The notes under the pieces are model-generated. The model saw only the letters and a list, made by a program, of their open reading frames with translations, had not been told where the DNA came from and made no database searches. DNA of 64,000 bases from Chitinophaga sp. Ak27 (lineage in GTDB: Bacteria > Bacteroidota > Bacteroidia > Chitinophagales > Chitinophagaceae): the NCBI RefSeq assembly GCF_012726295.1, contig NZ_JABAOB010000004.1, forward strand, positions 543,374-607,373. Reading direction: 5' to 3'. This document shows, piece after piece, positions 51,546 through 62,400 of this stretch; the stretch's first letter is position 1, and every line of letters starts with the position of its first letter. Made by a program: the position numbers and the translations under genes.

Positions 51546-51857
51546 TCAGTATATCAGCTCTTCGTAGGCGGATTGTAATTCATTATAGGCATGTCTTTCA
51601 TTGGCTGCTTTGGCCATGCTCATGCCCTTTTCATATACGCTGATGGCGCCGGCATTGTCGCCCGCCCGCTCGAGCAACTTACCCAGGTGGTAGTAAGAGC
51701 CAACATAACCGGGTTCATACGCCAATAGCTCTTCAAATTGTTGCCGGGCGGCTACCTCATCACCTATCTTAATATATTCCAATGCCAATGCATGTTTTAA
51801 AAAGCTATCGTTGGGTGTGGCCAGCAACAGTTGCTTTATTTGTGGAATCCTGTCCAT
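51546..51857 (-). CDS. Small TPR protein
   Basis: 103 residues made of about two and a half tetratricopeptide repeats (ALEYIKIGDEVAARQQFEELLAYEPGYVGSYYHLGKLLERAGDNAGAISVYEKG). Cytosolic by lack of signal. Probably a protein-interaction module; co-transcribed with tilS by position. Confidence 0.85.
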   Translation of the reverse strand: MDRIPQIKQLLLATPNDSFLKHALALEYIKIGDEVAARQQFEELLAYEPGYVGSYYHLGKLLERAGDNAGAISVYEKGMSMAKAANERHAYNELQSAYEELIY

Positions 51858-51946
51858 CTGTTTATTATTATTTAATTCTACAATATGTCAATGATAATAC
51901 TGATTAAAATCATTTTCCGGCCTGCGGTTGGCTTATATTATTTAAA

Positions 51947-51954
51947 TATATTTG
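51947..51954 (+). promoter_or_regulatory. -7 element of etfBA
   Basis: TATATTTG fits TAnnTTTG, 37 bases before the etfB ATG. A TTG stands 16 bases upstream (51928-51930), a little close. Confidence 0.55.
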
Positions 51955-51990
51955 CTACTACCGCATTTTTAAACAAAACAGTTTAAGGCC

Positions 51991-52731
51991 ATGAAGATTT
52001 TAGTATGTATCAGCAAAACTCCGGACACGACTGCAAAAATAGCTTTCACGGACAATAACACGAAATTCAATGAGGCTGGTGTACAGTTTATTATTAATCC
52101 ATACGATGAGTGGTACGCGTTGGTGAGGGCGCTGGAGCTGAAAGAAACCATTGGTGCCGATGTTCACCTGGTAACGGTAGGCGGTGCTGATTGCGATCCT
52201 ATTATCCGCAAAGCCCTGGCATTGGGGGGGGATGAAGCATTCCGTATCAATGCAGACAGCGCTGATAGTTTTTATATCGCTTCCCAGATTGCGGCACATG
52301 CCCGGGAAAAGCAATACGACATTATTTTTACAGGTAAAGAAACCATCGATTATAATGGTTCAGGTATAGGCGGGATGGTAGCGGAATTGCTGGACCTTCC
52401 CTATGTGTCCATTGCGGCTAAATTTGACCTGAATGGCACCGTGGCAACAGTAAACAGGGAGATTGAAGGAGGCGAAGAAACCTGTGAAGTATCCCTGCCA
52501 GTGGTAGTTTCCTGCCAGAAAGGAATGGCCGAAGCCCGTATTCCCAATATGCGCGGCATCATGGCTGCCAGAACCAAACCCTTGACAGTAGTAGATCCTG
52601 TAGCTGCAGACACCCTCACTTCCGTAGTTAGCTTTGAGCTGCCTCCGGCAAAAGCAGGTGTAAAACTGATCAGCCCCGACAACGTGGACGAACTGGTGAA
52701 ATTACTCCACGAAGAAGCTAAAGTGATCTAA
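51991..52731 (+). CDS. etfB: Electron transfer flavoprotein subunit beta
   Basis: 246 residues. Binds AMP and forms the FAD dimer with EtfA, taking electrons from acyl-CoA dehydrogenases. N-terminal KILVCISKTPDT, then LVTVGGADCDPIIRKALALGGDEAFRI, IFTGKETIDYNGSGIGGMVAELL, and MRGIMAARTKPL in the recognition-loop region. First of a two-gene operon with etfA, 36 bases apart. Confidence 0.96.
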   Translation: MKILVCISKTPDTTAKIAFTDNNTKFNEAGVQFIINPYDEWYALVRALELKETIGADVHLVTVGGADCDPIIRKALALGGDEAFRINADSADSFYIASQIAAHAREKQYDIIFTGKETIDYNGSGIGGMVAELLDLPYVSIAAKFDLNGTVATVNREIEGGEETCEVSLPVVVSCQKGMAEARIPNMRGIMAARTKPLTVVDPVAADTLTSVVSFELPPAKAGVKLISPDNVDELVKLLHEEAKVI

Positions 52732-52767
52732 AGGTTCTCTATCTCGTAACTACTAATTAAATTATTC

Positions 52768-53739
52768 ATGTCTATATTAATATTTGCCGATCAGGCACAG
52801 GGTAAGATTAAAAAAGCGGCACTGGAAGCTGTACAATATGGCGCCAAAGTAGCCGCGCAACTGGGTACCACCGCCACTGCGCTGGTACTAGGTCCGGTAG
52901 ATGCTGCGGAACTGTCTGCACTCGGTAATTACGGCGCACAGAAAGTATTGCACGCTGCCGATGCACGCCTGCATGAAGTTGAAAGCATCGTATATACTAA
53001 AGTGATTTCAGAAGCGGCAGAAAAAGAAGGCAGCCAGGTGATCATCTTCCCACATAATTTTGACGGAAAAGCCGTTGCCCCCCGGGTGGCAGCCCGGCTT
53101 AAAGCGGGACTCGTTGCCGGCGCTATCTCCTACCCCGATACCAGCAATGGTTTTGTGGTAAAGAAAAATGTGTTTTCCGGTAAGGCGTTCGCCCATGTCA
53201 ATATCACATCCGATAAGAAAATCATTGCTATTATACCCAATACTTTCGCGCTTACTCCCGGCACAGGAACTGCTACCGTAGAACCTTTCTCTCCAGCCAT
53301 CCAGGATAGCGACTTCAAAGTGAAAGTGGTAAAAACTGAAACGGTGAGCGGCGACGTACCTTTAACAGAGGCTGAAATCGTAGTGAGCGGCGGACGTGGT
53401 ATGAAAGGTCCTGAAAACTGGGGCATACTGGAAGACCTGGCCAAAGCACTGGGAGCAGCCACCGCAAGCTCACGCCCCGTGGCCGATGCCGGATGGCGCC
53501 CTCATCACGAGCACGTAGGTCAAACCGGCCTGACCGTAAGGCCCAATTTATATGTTGCCATCGGTATTTCCGGCGCTATACAGCACCTGGCAGGCGTAAA
53601 TGGTAGCAAGGTTATTGTGGTGATCAACAAAGATCCGGAAGCACCTTTCTTCAAGGCAGCCGACTACGGCATTGTAGGCGATGCTTTTGAGGTGGTACCT
53701 AAACTGACGGCAGCCGTTCAGAAGCTGAAACAGTCGTAA
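52768..53739 (+). CDS. etfA: Electron transfer flavoprotein subunit alpha
   Basis: 323 residues. N-terminal ETF domain and the C-terminal FAD-binding domain: VVSGGRGMKGPENW, ATASSRPVADAGW, QTGLTVRPNLYVAIGISGAIQHLAG, INKDPEAPFFKAADYGIVGD. All conserved FAD contacts appear present. Partner of EtfB encoded just before. Confidence 0.97.
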   Translation: MSILIFADQAQGKIKKAALEAVQYGAKVAAQLGTTATALVLGPVDAAELSALGNYGAQKVLHAADARLHEVESIVYTKVISEAAEKEGSQVIIFPHNFDGKAVAPRVAARLKAGLVAGAISYPDTSNGFVVKKNVFSGKAFAHVNITSDKKIIAIIPNTFALTPGTGTATVEPFSPAIQDSDFKVKVVKTETVSGDVPLTEAEIVVSGGRGMKGPENWGILEDLAKALGAATASSRPVADAGWRPHHEHVGQTGLTVRPNLYVAIGISGAIQHLAGVNGSKVIVVINKDPEAPFFKAADYGIVGDAFEVVPKLTAAVQKLKQS

Positions 53740-53753
53740 TAGGCTTTACAATG

Positions 53754-53816
53754 GAAGAATTATGGGTGACTGATGCAAATGTTAAAATCATCCTGATCAG
53801 TAATCCATAATTCTTC
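53754..53816 (+). terminator. Long hairpin after etfA
   Basis: Arms GAAGAATTATGG..ACTGAT and ATCAGT..CCATAATTCTTC (21 positions, two or three mismatched), 21-base loop, 15 bases after the stop. No clean T-run follows, so it may act as a 3'-end structure. Confidence 0.55.
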
Positions 53817-53926
53817 GCTTTATCAGGACTGATATTAGGCATTTATCAGATAGATTTTTTTTAGATAGGGAATATTTTTCTAACTTCACAGACTTACAAA
53901 CTATTCAGCGACAACGCAAGACAGAT

Positions 53927-54526
53927 ATGAGAAAAATAGAACTGGAAATAGTTGCTTTATCGCACAGCATTACGCAGACTCATTCATATGCCGTGGTATT
54001 GGGAGAAGTAAATGGGTTACGCCGTTTACCGATTGTGATTGGGGGCTTTGAAGCGCAGGCTATTGCGGTGGCTTTGGAGAAAATGCAACCCAGCCGGCCT
54101 TTAACACACGACCTGATGAAAAACTTCATGAACGCCTTTAATGTGGAGTTGCAGGAGGTGGTCATCAGTAATTTGCAGGAAGGCATTTTTTACTCCAAAC
54201 TTATCTGTTCCAATAACGACGAAACTATTGAGATAGATTCCCGCACTTCAGATGCATTGGCGCTCGCGGTTCGTTTTGGATGCCCTATCTATACGTTTGA
54301 GAATATTCTCAACAGCGCAGGTATATTGCTGGACGATCCTGCCGGTAAAAAAAGCAGCAAGCCGGTAACCCCTACTATTTCAGAACATGAAAAAGGTGTG
54401 GAAGACGACCTCAAATCTATGAATGTGGATGAATTAAACACCCTCTTACAGGAAGTGTTGGAACAGGAAGACTACATTCGGGCTATCGCCATCCGCGATG
54501 AATTAAATAGTCGCAAAAGCAAATAA
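53927..54526 (+). CDS. Bifunctional nuclease family protein (DUF151) with UvrB/UvrC motif
   Basis: 199 residues. The first about 140 are the BFN/DUF151 domain (VVLGEVNGLRRLPIVIGGFEAQAIAVALE, then SRTSDALALAVRFGCPIYT). A short linker follows, and a C-terminal UVR motif (ELNTLLQEVLEQEDYIRAIAIRDEL). Plant members have nuclease activity; the bacterial role is unknown. Followed by ispE after 76 bases. Confidence 0.92.
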   Translation: MRKIELEIVALSHSITQTHSYAVVLGEVNGLRRLPIVIGGFEAQAIAVALEKMQPSRPLTHDLMKNFMNAFNVELQEVVISNLQEGIFYSKLICSNNDETIEIDSRTSDALALAVRFGCPIYTFENILNSAGILLDDPAGKKSSKPVTPTISEHEKGVEDDLKSMNVDELNTLLQEVLEQEDYIRAIAIRDELNSRKSK

Positions 54527-54576
54527 TTTCCTTCAGTATAATCGTGCAGTTGACAGCCCCATCTGGCATGTAGCTG

Positions 54577-54584
54577 TAGATTTG
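54577..54584 (+). promoter_or_regulatory. -7 element of ispE
   Basis: TAGATTTG fits TAnnTTTG, 18 bases before the ispE ATG; a TTG stands 24 bases upstream (54550-54552). Confidence 0.45.
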
Positions 54585-54602
54585 CCGTGCAACAGATAAT
54601 AG

Positions 54603-55412
54603 ATGATTGTATTTCCCAATTGTAAGATAAACCTGGGCCTGCATATTACTCACAAGCGCCCCGACGGTTTTCATGACCTGGAAACCGTTTTCTACCCCCT
54701 GCCCGTAAACGATGCCCTGGAAATCATTGCCCATCCATCATTACAGTTTGCCAGCAGCGGTATCCCTGTTCCCGGGGAGGCGGCTGATAATCTTTGTCTC
54801 AGGGCTTTTCACTTACTGCAGCGCGATTTCCCGCAGGTGCAACCAGTAAATATCCACCTGCATAAACATATTCCTATTGGCGCAGGATTGGGAGGAGGTT
54901 CGGCAGATGCCGCGTTCATGCTGCGATTGCTCAACCAGAAGTTTCAATTGGGGCTTTCCGATGCAATATTGGCTGACTATGCCGCCCAATTGGGTAGTGA
55001 TTGTCCCTTCTTTATTTACAACCGGCCTTGTTATGCTACAGGACGTGGTGAAATCATGGATCTTATTGACCTCGATCTTTCAGGGTACTCCTTTGTGTTG
55101 GTACATCCCGGCATTCATGTTAATACCGGCTGGGCGTTTAAACAGCTTACGCCCCAGGCGCCGGCTTATGCGCTGAGGGAGAAAATACAATCACCGGTGG
55201 CTATGTGGAGGGAAATAATTACCAATGATTTTGAAGCGCCGGTATTCAGCGCCTATCCTGTTTTGGCGGAGATAAAGGAACAATTATATGCGGCTGGGGC
55301 CTTATATGCTGCCATGAGCGGAAGTGGTTCGGCCGTGGTGGGTATTTTCCCTAAAAACAAAATAGCTGACATCCTGTGGGATGCCAGCTATCGGGTATTT
55401 ACTATTAGGTAA
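54603..55412 (+). CDS. ispE: 4-diphosphocytidyl-2-C-methyl-D-erythritol kinase
   Basis: 269-residue GHMP kinase of the MEP isoprenoid pathway. Motifs: FPNCKINLGLHITHKRPDGFHDLETVF, the ATP-binding PIGAGLGGGSADAAF, and a C-terminal AAMSGSGSAVVGIF. All family landmarks present. Ends three bases before the convergent rplT stop. Confidence 0.97.
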   Translation: MIVFPNCKINLGLHITHKRPDGFHDLETVFYPLPVNDALEIIAHPSLQFASSGIPVPGEAADNLCLRAFHLLQRDFPQVQPVNIHLHKHIPIGAGLGGGSADAAFMLRLLNQKFQLGLSDAILADYAAQLGSDCPFFIYNRPCYATGRGEIMDLIDLDLSGYSFVLVHPGIHVNTGWAFKQLTPQAPAYALREKIQSPVAMWREIITNDFEAPVFSAYPVLAEIKEQLYAAGALYAAMSGSGSAVVGIFPKNKIADILWDASYRVFTIR

Positions 55413-55415
55413 GTC

Positions 55416-55760
55416 TTACTTTACAGAAGCTACCAGTGCTTTAAATGTTTCTGGTTCATTCATAGCCAGATCAGCCAGAACTTTTCTATTCAGGTCGATA
55501 TTTTTACCGGCTAATTTGTTCATAAACACAGAATAGGTCAACCCTTCTGCTCTAACAGCAGCGTTGATACGGGCGATCCACAGCTGACGGTAGTTTCTTT
55601 TCTTTAATTTACGACCAACATAGCTGTAGGTGAGTCCTTTTTCCAGGACGTTTTTCGCTACGGTGTAAACATTCTTTCTTTTACCGTAGAAGCCTTTGGC
55701 TTGCTTTAAGATCCTTTTTCTCCGGGCTCTTGAAGCTACGGCATTAACTGAACGAGGCAT
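55416..55760 (-). CDS. rplT: 50S ribosomal protein L20
   Basis: 114 residues: basic N-terminal tail (PRSVNAVASRARRKRILKQAKGFYGKRKN) and the 23S-binding domain with YRQLWIARINAAVR. 48 bases downstream of rpmI, co-transcribed. Confidence 0.98.
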   Translation of the reverse strand: MPRSVNAVASRARRKRILKQAKGFYGKRKNVYTVAKNVLEKGLTYSYVGRKLKKRNYRQLWIARINAAVRAEGLTYSVFMNKLAGKNIDLNRKVLADLAMNEPETFKALVASVK

Positions 55761-55808
55761 TTGCTTTGTTTTTTCTCAGGTTATAAAATTCGATTCTTTT
55801 GACAGATA

Positions 55809-56006
55809 CTAGCGCATTCCGAGCATTCTCTTAACCAGGTTAAGATTTGCTTCGTGAACCAGCGTACTACCTCTTAAGCTACGTTTTCTTTTCGTAGATT
55901 TTTTAGTCAGTAAGTGGCTTTTGAAGGCCATGAACCGCTTAATCTGTCCGTTCCCACCAACCTTGAACGTTTTCTTGGCACGGGAATGTGTCTTTACTTT
56001 GGGCAT
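55809..56006 (-). CDS. rpmI: 50S ribosomal protein L35
   Basis: 65 residues, MPKVKTHSRAKKTFKVGGNGQIKR start and KSTKRKRSLRGSTLV. Normally follows infC; here the upstream side is a 430-base gap and a surface-protein gene, so the two ribosomal genes start their own operon. Confidence 0.98.
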   Translation of the reverse strand: MPKVKTHSRAKKTFKVGGNGQIKRFMAFKSHLLTKKSTKRKRSLRGSTLVHEANLNLVKRMLGMR

Positions 56007-56436
56007 CTTACATCAAATTTGGTCTGCAAAGGTATGAAAATAATTCAATAAAGCACAGTCTCATATAAATAATTAACGCCCTCTCCCGAATGTGGATAAC
56101 TTTTCTAATATTTTTTTACCATCTCTTAAGCGATTGACTATCAATTTTCAGCTTTCCACCTTTGTCAAGTTATCTGGTCTCTATTCATATTATAATTAAT
56201 CACACTTTTTTTATTTACCTATATTATCATTAGTTTTAATTTTATTTTAATTACATATTTTAACCATACCATGTATAAATACCTGACGCCTATGAAACCA
56301 TTTTACCCATCTATCCAAGTGAGCCAGGAAATTTCCGCCGGTTATTTTTATTTATGTAAAGAGTTGAGCATCAATAGGAATTGAACAGCTTATCCTGTAC
56401 AATTCTGATACTTTTTTTACTTAACTGTTTGCACCT
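56007..56436. promoter_or_regulatory. Control region between rpmI and the giant surface protein
   Basis: AT-rich. TACCTTTG on the minus strand (56027-56034) is a consensus -7 for rpmI, about 20 bases before its ATG. The rest shows no clear promoter for the plus-strand giant gene. A 30-codon ORF (56292-56384) cannot be told from chance. Confidence 0.5.
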
Positions 56437-59400
56437 ATGAAACGACTATTAACCTTCTTGTACTTGCTGACCGGGCTGATATTCCTGGGCAAAGAGGTAG
56501 AAGCACAAACCGAACCCGCTACAGGAACACCCTTCATGAACCTTCCGGATACTACCTGCTGGAAGAGCTTCGCGAGTATGAACGCTTTCTATTGGAAATC
56601 GTCCAATACACCAGATTCGGCTACCTGGACCATTACACCGGGAGGATCTTCTATTACTATATTGTACTCTTCCGATCCTATCAATAAACTGGTCCGGCAA
56701 AAACCTGATCCCACCTATAAACGGAACGCACTTACCATCAAGTTTAATGATATCGGACAATATACCATTTCAGTTGACCTCTGGTATAGAGGCGTCAAAT
56801 CAACTGTCACTAAAAAAATATATTCGAAAGATTGTTCTATCCTCCCCTGTCAGGGTAAGAACACCGGGCTGGGTGACTTCAAAGAAAACTTTGGAAACTT
56901 CCCCAATGGGGCAACCACCAGTAAATCCAGCTCTTATGTAACGGGCTATATCTATAACCCGCTTCCGCTAGTAAGTCCTTACACCATGGACGATAACAGT
57001 TACACTGTTTTCTGGAATACCCAGGTAAGAAGCGAATGGGTAAGTATGACCGACCATACCGGTAGTACCGTCGACTCTGTAGGTGGTATGCTGATTGCCA
57101 ACTCCTCTTATGATGCCAGGTCATTCTTCACCAGGGACAATGTACCGGTCTGTCCCGGCTCCCTTTATAATTTTAGCGCCTGGTTTCTCAACGTCAATGG
57201 TATCAAAGTGTTCAATTCGAGTTGTATCAGCGGTAACTGGGATGGATACCACTACGCAGGTGTTAGCTTTTTGATCATCAATACAAAGGGAGGTGCTCCT
57301 TCCTCTACTTGGGATACCCTGGCCCGCTTCAAAACCTTCGATGTGTCGATGAACCTGTCAGGTCCGCAGTGGCAAATGTATGGAGGCGGTTTTAAAACGC
57401 CGGGAGGTGTTACATCGGTCCGCCTTGAAATTGTGAATGACCGGCCCGGAGGTTGCGGAAATGACATCGCTGTCGATGACATTTCCTTTGCCTATTGTAG
57501 CCCTTATATTTATTCTTATATAGATGGTAAACTGGGATTAAGAGCAGATTCCCTGTGCGATGGAGCCCCGGTTACCATGAAAGCCTCTTATAGCCCGAAT
57601 GGCTGGCAGCCAGACGGTACCTACGATGCCACTAAAGACTACTTTAAAAATCCACAATATCAATGGTTCTGGAGTAACGACGGTCTTGCCTGGGATACCC
57701 TCCGCGATGGTAGCGGTATTACAGGTACCATGACATCATCTGTAGTGTTTGCACCCGGCGCTTTAAAAGGAGATCCAAACCAGATCGTAACAAAATATTA
57801 CCGGGTAAATATCCTGGAAAAAGGCAACCTCGGTAACTGTGCGGCGCCTTCTGAATACACCAAGATTACGATATTACCTAAACCTAAAGTAACCGTATCC
57901 TCAGGAAGAATATGTATAGGAGATAGTGTGACAATGACCGCCAACGGAGGATACAGTGAATATGAATGGCAGGTAACCCCCGTCGTTACCGGCCCGGTGA
58001 TGGTCGTATATCCCACTGTTACCACCACCTATTCTGCCATCGGTATCGCCGATTATGGATGGGATGCGGTGAAAATGGAGCAACGACAGTGTAGAGACAC
58101 CGGTTCCGCCCAGGTAATCGTGGACGCTCAACCGGTCACAAAAATTAGTGGTGGCCCGACGGATATTTGTCTAGGCCAACAGATAAAACTAAATGTTACC
58201 AACAGCGGAGCACCGCCAGATAGCCTGGCCTGGAGCTGGAAATACAATACCACCACCATTGGTAATCCAAATGATGCGAGTATTACCCATACTCCTGCTA
58301 CCGTAGGTACACAAAACTATTCCGTACTACTGACCAATAAAACTTGTACTGCGGTTGATACCTTTAAGGTAAATGTGAGATCGCTTCCGAAAGCAGATAC
58401 TGCGATTACCTATAAACAATGTAACATACCGGATTTCGCTGTCACCCGCACTGCTCTCCCTACTGATCAGCAAGGCAAGTGGCTGGTTTATCGCGATACC
58501 CAGAATAATACCGGTGGTATCACCTTCACCAACCCCACTTCGAACAATACAACGGTGAAAGGCATACCAATTGCAGATACCGTTACAGTCATTTGGGTGA
58601 TTACCAATAAATCACTGGCTGCTTGTACGGATACCAGCTGGGTGACGCTGATCAACACCAAGCCACTTACACCAAGTGTAGCTGGTGCAGACCAGGTGCA
58701 ATGCGGCAACACAGCATTTCAACTTGGGGCCAGCAGACCTGGTCCTGGAGAAACAGGCAAATGGACATTAGGAACAGGCACTACTTCCGCTATGGTAAAA
58801 ATCAGTGATAGCACAGCCTATAATGCCATAGCTACCATACTGACAGGTACCCGTCCGCAAACGGTACAATTGGTGTGGACTATTTCTAATGGCGTATGTC
58901 CTAATCCCGTTTCAACAAATGTTAATCTGACCGTAAAGAACTCTCCTGTTGTCAGCTTAAATGCGGCAGCAGTATGTAATACTGTCAGCTCCTTTGCTGT
59001 TGCCTATTCAGGATTAACCGGTACTATCAAAACTTATGAAATAGTGGCAGCGCCCACCAGGCCAATGCCGAACTTTACAAAGGTGACCGGTACCTGGTCT
59101 GGCACCACTGCTTCCGGTTCATTTAATGTCGCCCTGCCCGCCAATACTCCCGCCGGCAGCTACGATTTTATATTCACCGGCAAAGAAGATACACTCCACG
59201 GTTGTACAGTAACGGTGCCTTTCTCCTTATCTGTAGAAAAGCCATCTACCAATCCAACTAGCATTAACGCCTCTGTAGTTTCATTTTGCGTGAAGGGGGA
59301 CGTTAGATTAACCGTGGTTGGCGGTTCGCTGGGAGTTGATTCAACCGGCACTCCGGCTACCTGGAAATGGTATACTGGCGCCTGCCCTGGTAGCCCCGGT

Positions 59401-62400
59401 AGCGTACGTGTTTATCCCGACATTTCCAATGCCGACAGTTCCAGCGTTACCTTTAATAATGTTACTACTACCACCACTTTTTACGTGATGGCGCCAAGCA
59501 CCGGCCCTTGTGGCAGCACAACCTGCGCTTCCGTCCAGGTGAAAGTATATGTGGAGCCTAACAGGGCAAACGCCAGCACTAACCAAAGTGCCTGTGAACG
59601 CACAACTGACTTCCAGTTGAATGGTAACGCAACGGGCGTTGCCGGTGTTAATGGTTTATGGACAACCCTGAATCCTAATGCAATTATCACTAATCCTACA
59701 CAACCTAATGCCACTGTAAAAGTAAATATAGGCGATACCGCTACCTTGATCTGGACAATTTCCAATGGCCCTTGTGTGGCTACAAGTGGCAGCATGTTTA
59801 TCACCAACTTCAAAAAGCCGGCTCCTGCAAACGCCAACGTTGACCAAAAGCATTGTAATGACTCTATCTTCACTATGGCGGCGAATAAGCCAACGGAGTA
59901 CGGAGCATACGGTGCATGGACCATCGTGGGTGGTAAACAAAGTTGGATCAACATTACTGATACATCTTTAAACAACACCCAGGTAAAAGTGCTGGCGGGT
60001 CATACCGCTACCCTGGTATGGACGATTACCAACGGTACCTGTCCTGCTACTACCGACACCGTGTTGCTGACCAACTACGACATTCCGGCTATCGCCAATG
60101 CGGGTGGCAATCAGAAACATTGTAACGATTCCATCTTCACCATGGCGGCGAATAAGCCAACGGAGTACGGAGCATACGGCGCATGGACCATCGCGGGTGG
60201 TAAGCAAACCTGGATCACTATAACTGACACTACTTTAAATACTACCAAAGTAAAAGTACTGGCAGGTCACACTGCTACCCTGGTATGGACGATTACCAAC
60301 GGTACCTGCGCGGCCACCACCGATACCGTACTGCTCACAAATTATGACGTACCGGCTATCGCAAATGCTAATATTGATCAGAAACATTGTAACGACTCCA
60401 TCTTCACCATGGCCGCTAACAAGCCAACAGAATATGGTGCTTATGGCGCATGGACCATTGCAGGTGGCAAACAAGCCTGGATCACTATTACTGACACTAC
60501 TTTAAATACTACCAAAGTAAAAGTACTGGCTGGTCACACCGCTACCCTGGTATGGACTATTACCAACGGTACCTGCGCGGCCACCACCGATACAGTGCTG
60601 CTCACCAACTACGATAAGCCGGCGATTGCAAATGCCAATATCGATCAGAAACATTGTAACGACTCCATCTTCACTATGGCCGCTAACAAGCCTACGGAAT
60701 ATGGTGCTTATGGGGCATGGACCATTGTAGGCGGTAAACAGAGCTGGATCACTATTACTGATACCACCTTAAACACGACCAAAGTAAAAGTACTAGCTGG
60801 TCATACGGCTGCCCTGGTATGGACCATTACCAATGGCACCTGTGCCGCTACTACCGACACCGTGCTGCTCACTAACTACGATGTTCCTGCTATAGCTAAC
60901 GCAAATGTGGATCAGAAACATTGTAACGACTCCATATTCACCATGGCGGCTAACAAACCAACGGAATATGGCGCTTATGGGGCATGGACCATCGTGGGTG
61001 GCAAACAAACCTGGATCACTATCACCGACACCTCTTTAAATACTACCAAAGTAAAAGTACTCGCTGGCCACACAGCTACCCTGGTATGGACCATCACCAA
61101 TGGTACCTGCGCAGCGACAACAGACACCGTACTGCTCACCAATTACGACAAGCCGGCGATCGCAAATGCTGGTAGCAATCAGAATCATTGTAACGACTCC
61201 ATTTTCACCATGGCCGCTAACAAGCCTACTGAGTACGGAGCATACGGCGCATGGACCATCGTGGGTGGTAAACAAAGCTGGATCACTATTACTGACACTA
61301 CTTTAAATACGACTAAAGTAAAAGTACTCGCTGGCCACACAGCTGCCCTGGTATGGACCATCACTAATGGTACCTGCGCGGCAACTACCGATACCATACT
61401 GCTGACCAACTATGATAAACCGGCGATCGCAAACGCGGGTGGCAATCAGAAACATTGTAACGATTCCATCTTCACCATGGCGGCGAATAAGCCAACGGAG
61501 TACGGAGCATACGGCGCATGGACCATTGTGGGTGGTAAGCAAACCTGGATCACTATTACTGATACTACGTTAAACACGACCAAAGTAAAAGTACTCGCTG
61601 GCCACACTGCTACCCTGGTATGGACGATTACCAACGGTACCTGCGCGGCCACCACCGATACCGTACTGCTCACAAATTATGACGTACCGGCTATCGCAAA
61701 TGCTAATATTGATCAGAAACATTGTAACGACTCCATCTTCACCATGGCCGCTAACAAGCCAACAGAATATGGTGCTTATGGCGCATGGACCATTGCAGGT
61801 GGTAAACAAGCCTGGATCACTATTACTGACACTACTTTAAATACCACTAAAGTAAAAGTACTGGCGGGCCACACCGCTACCCTGGTATGGACCATTACTA
61901 ACGGTACCTGCGCGGCTACCACTGATACAGTACTGCTCACCAACTACGACAAGCCGGCGATTGCAAATGCCAATATCGATCAGAAACATTGTAACGACTC
62001 CATCTTCACTATGGCCGCTAACAAGCCTACGGAATATGGCGCTTATGGGGCATGGACCATTGTAGGCGGTAAACAGAGCTGGATCACTATTACTGACACT
62101 ACTTTAAACACGACCAAAGTAAAAGTACTGGCTGGTCATACGGCTGCCCTGATATGGACCATCACCAATGGTACCTGTACCGCTACTACCGACACCGTGC
62201 TGCTCACTAACTACGATGTTCCTGCTATAGCTAACGCAAATGTGGATCAGAAACATTGTAACGACTCCATCTTCACCATGGCGGCTAATAAGCCTACGGA
62301 GTACGGAGCATACGGCGCATGGACCATCGTGGGCGGTAAACAAAGCTGGATCACTATTACTGATACTACGTTAAACACGACCAAAGTAAAAGTACTCGCT

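Noticed and set aside
56292..56384. 30-codon ORF (MKPFYPSIQV..) before the giant surface protein
   Set aside because: Too short, no conserved feature; likely chance in an AT-rich leader.
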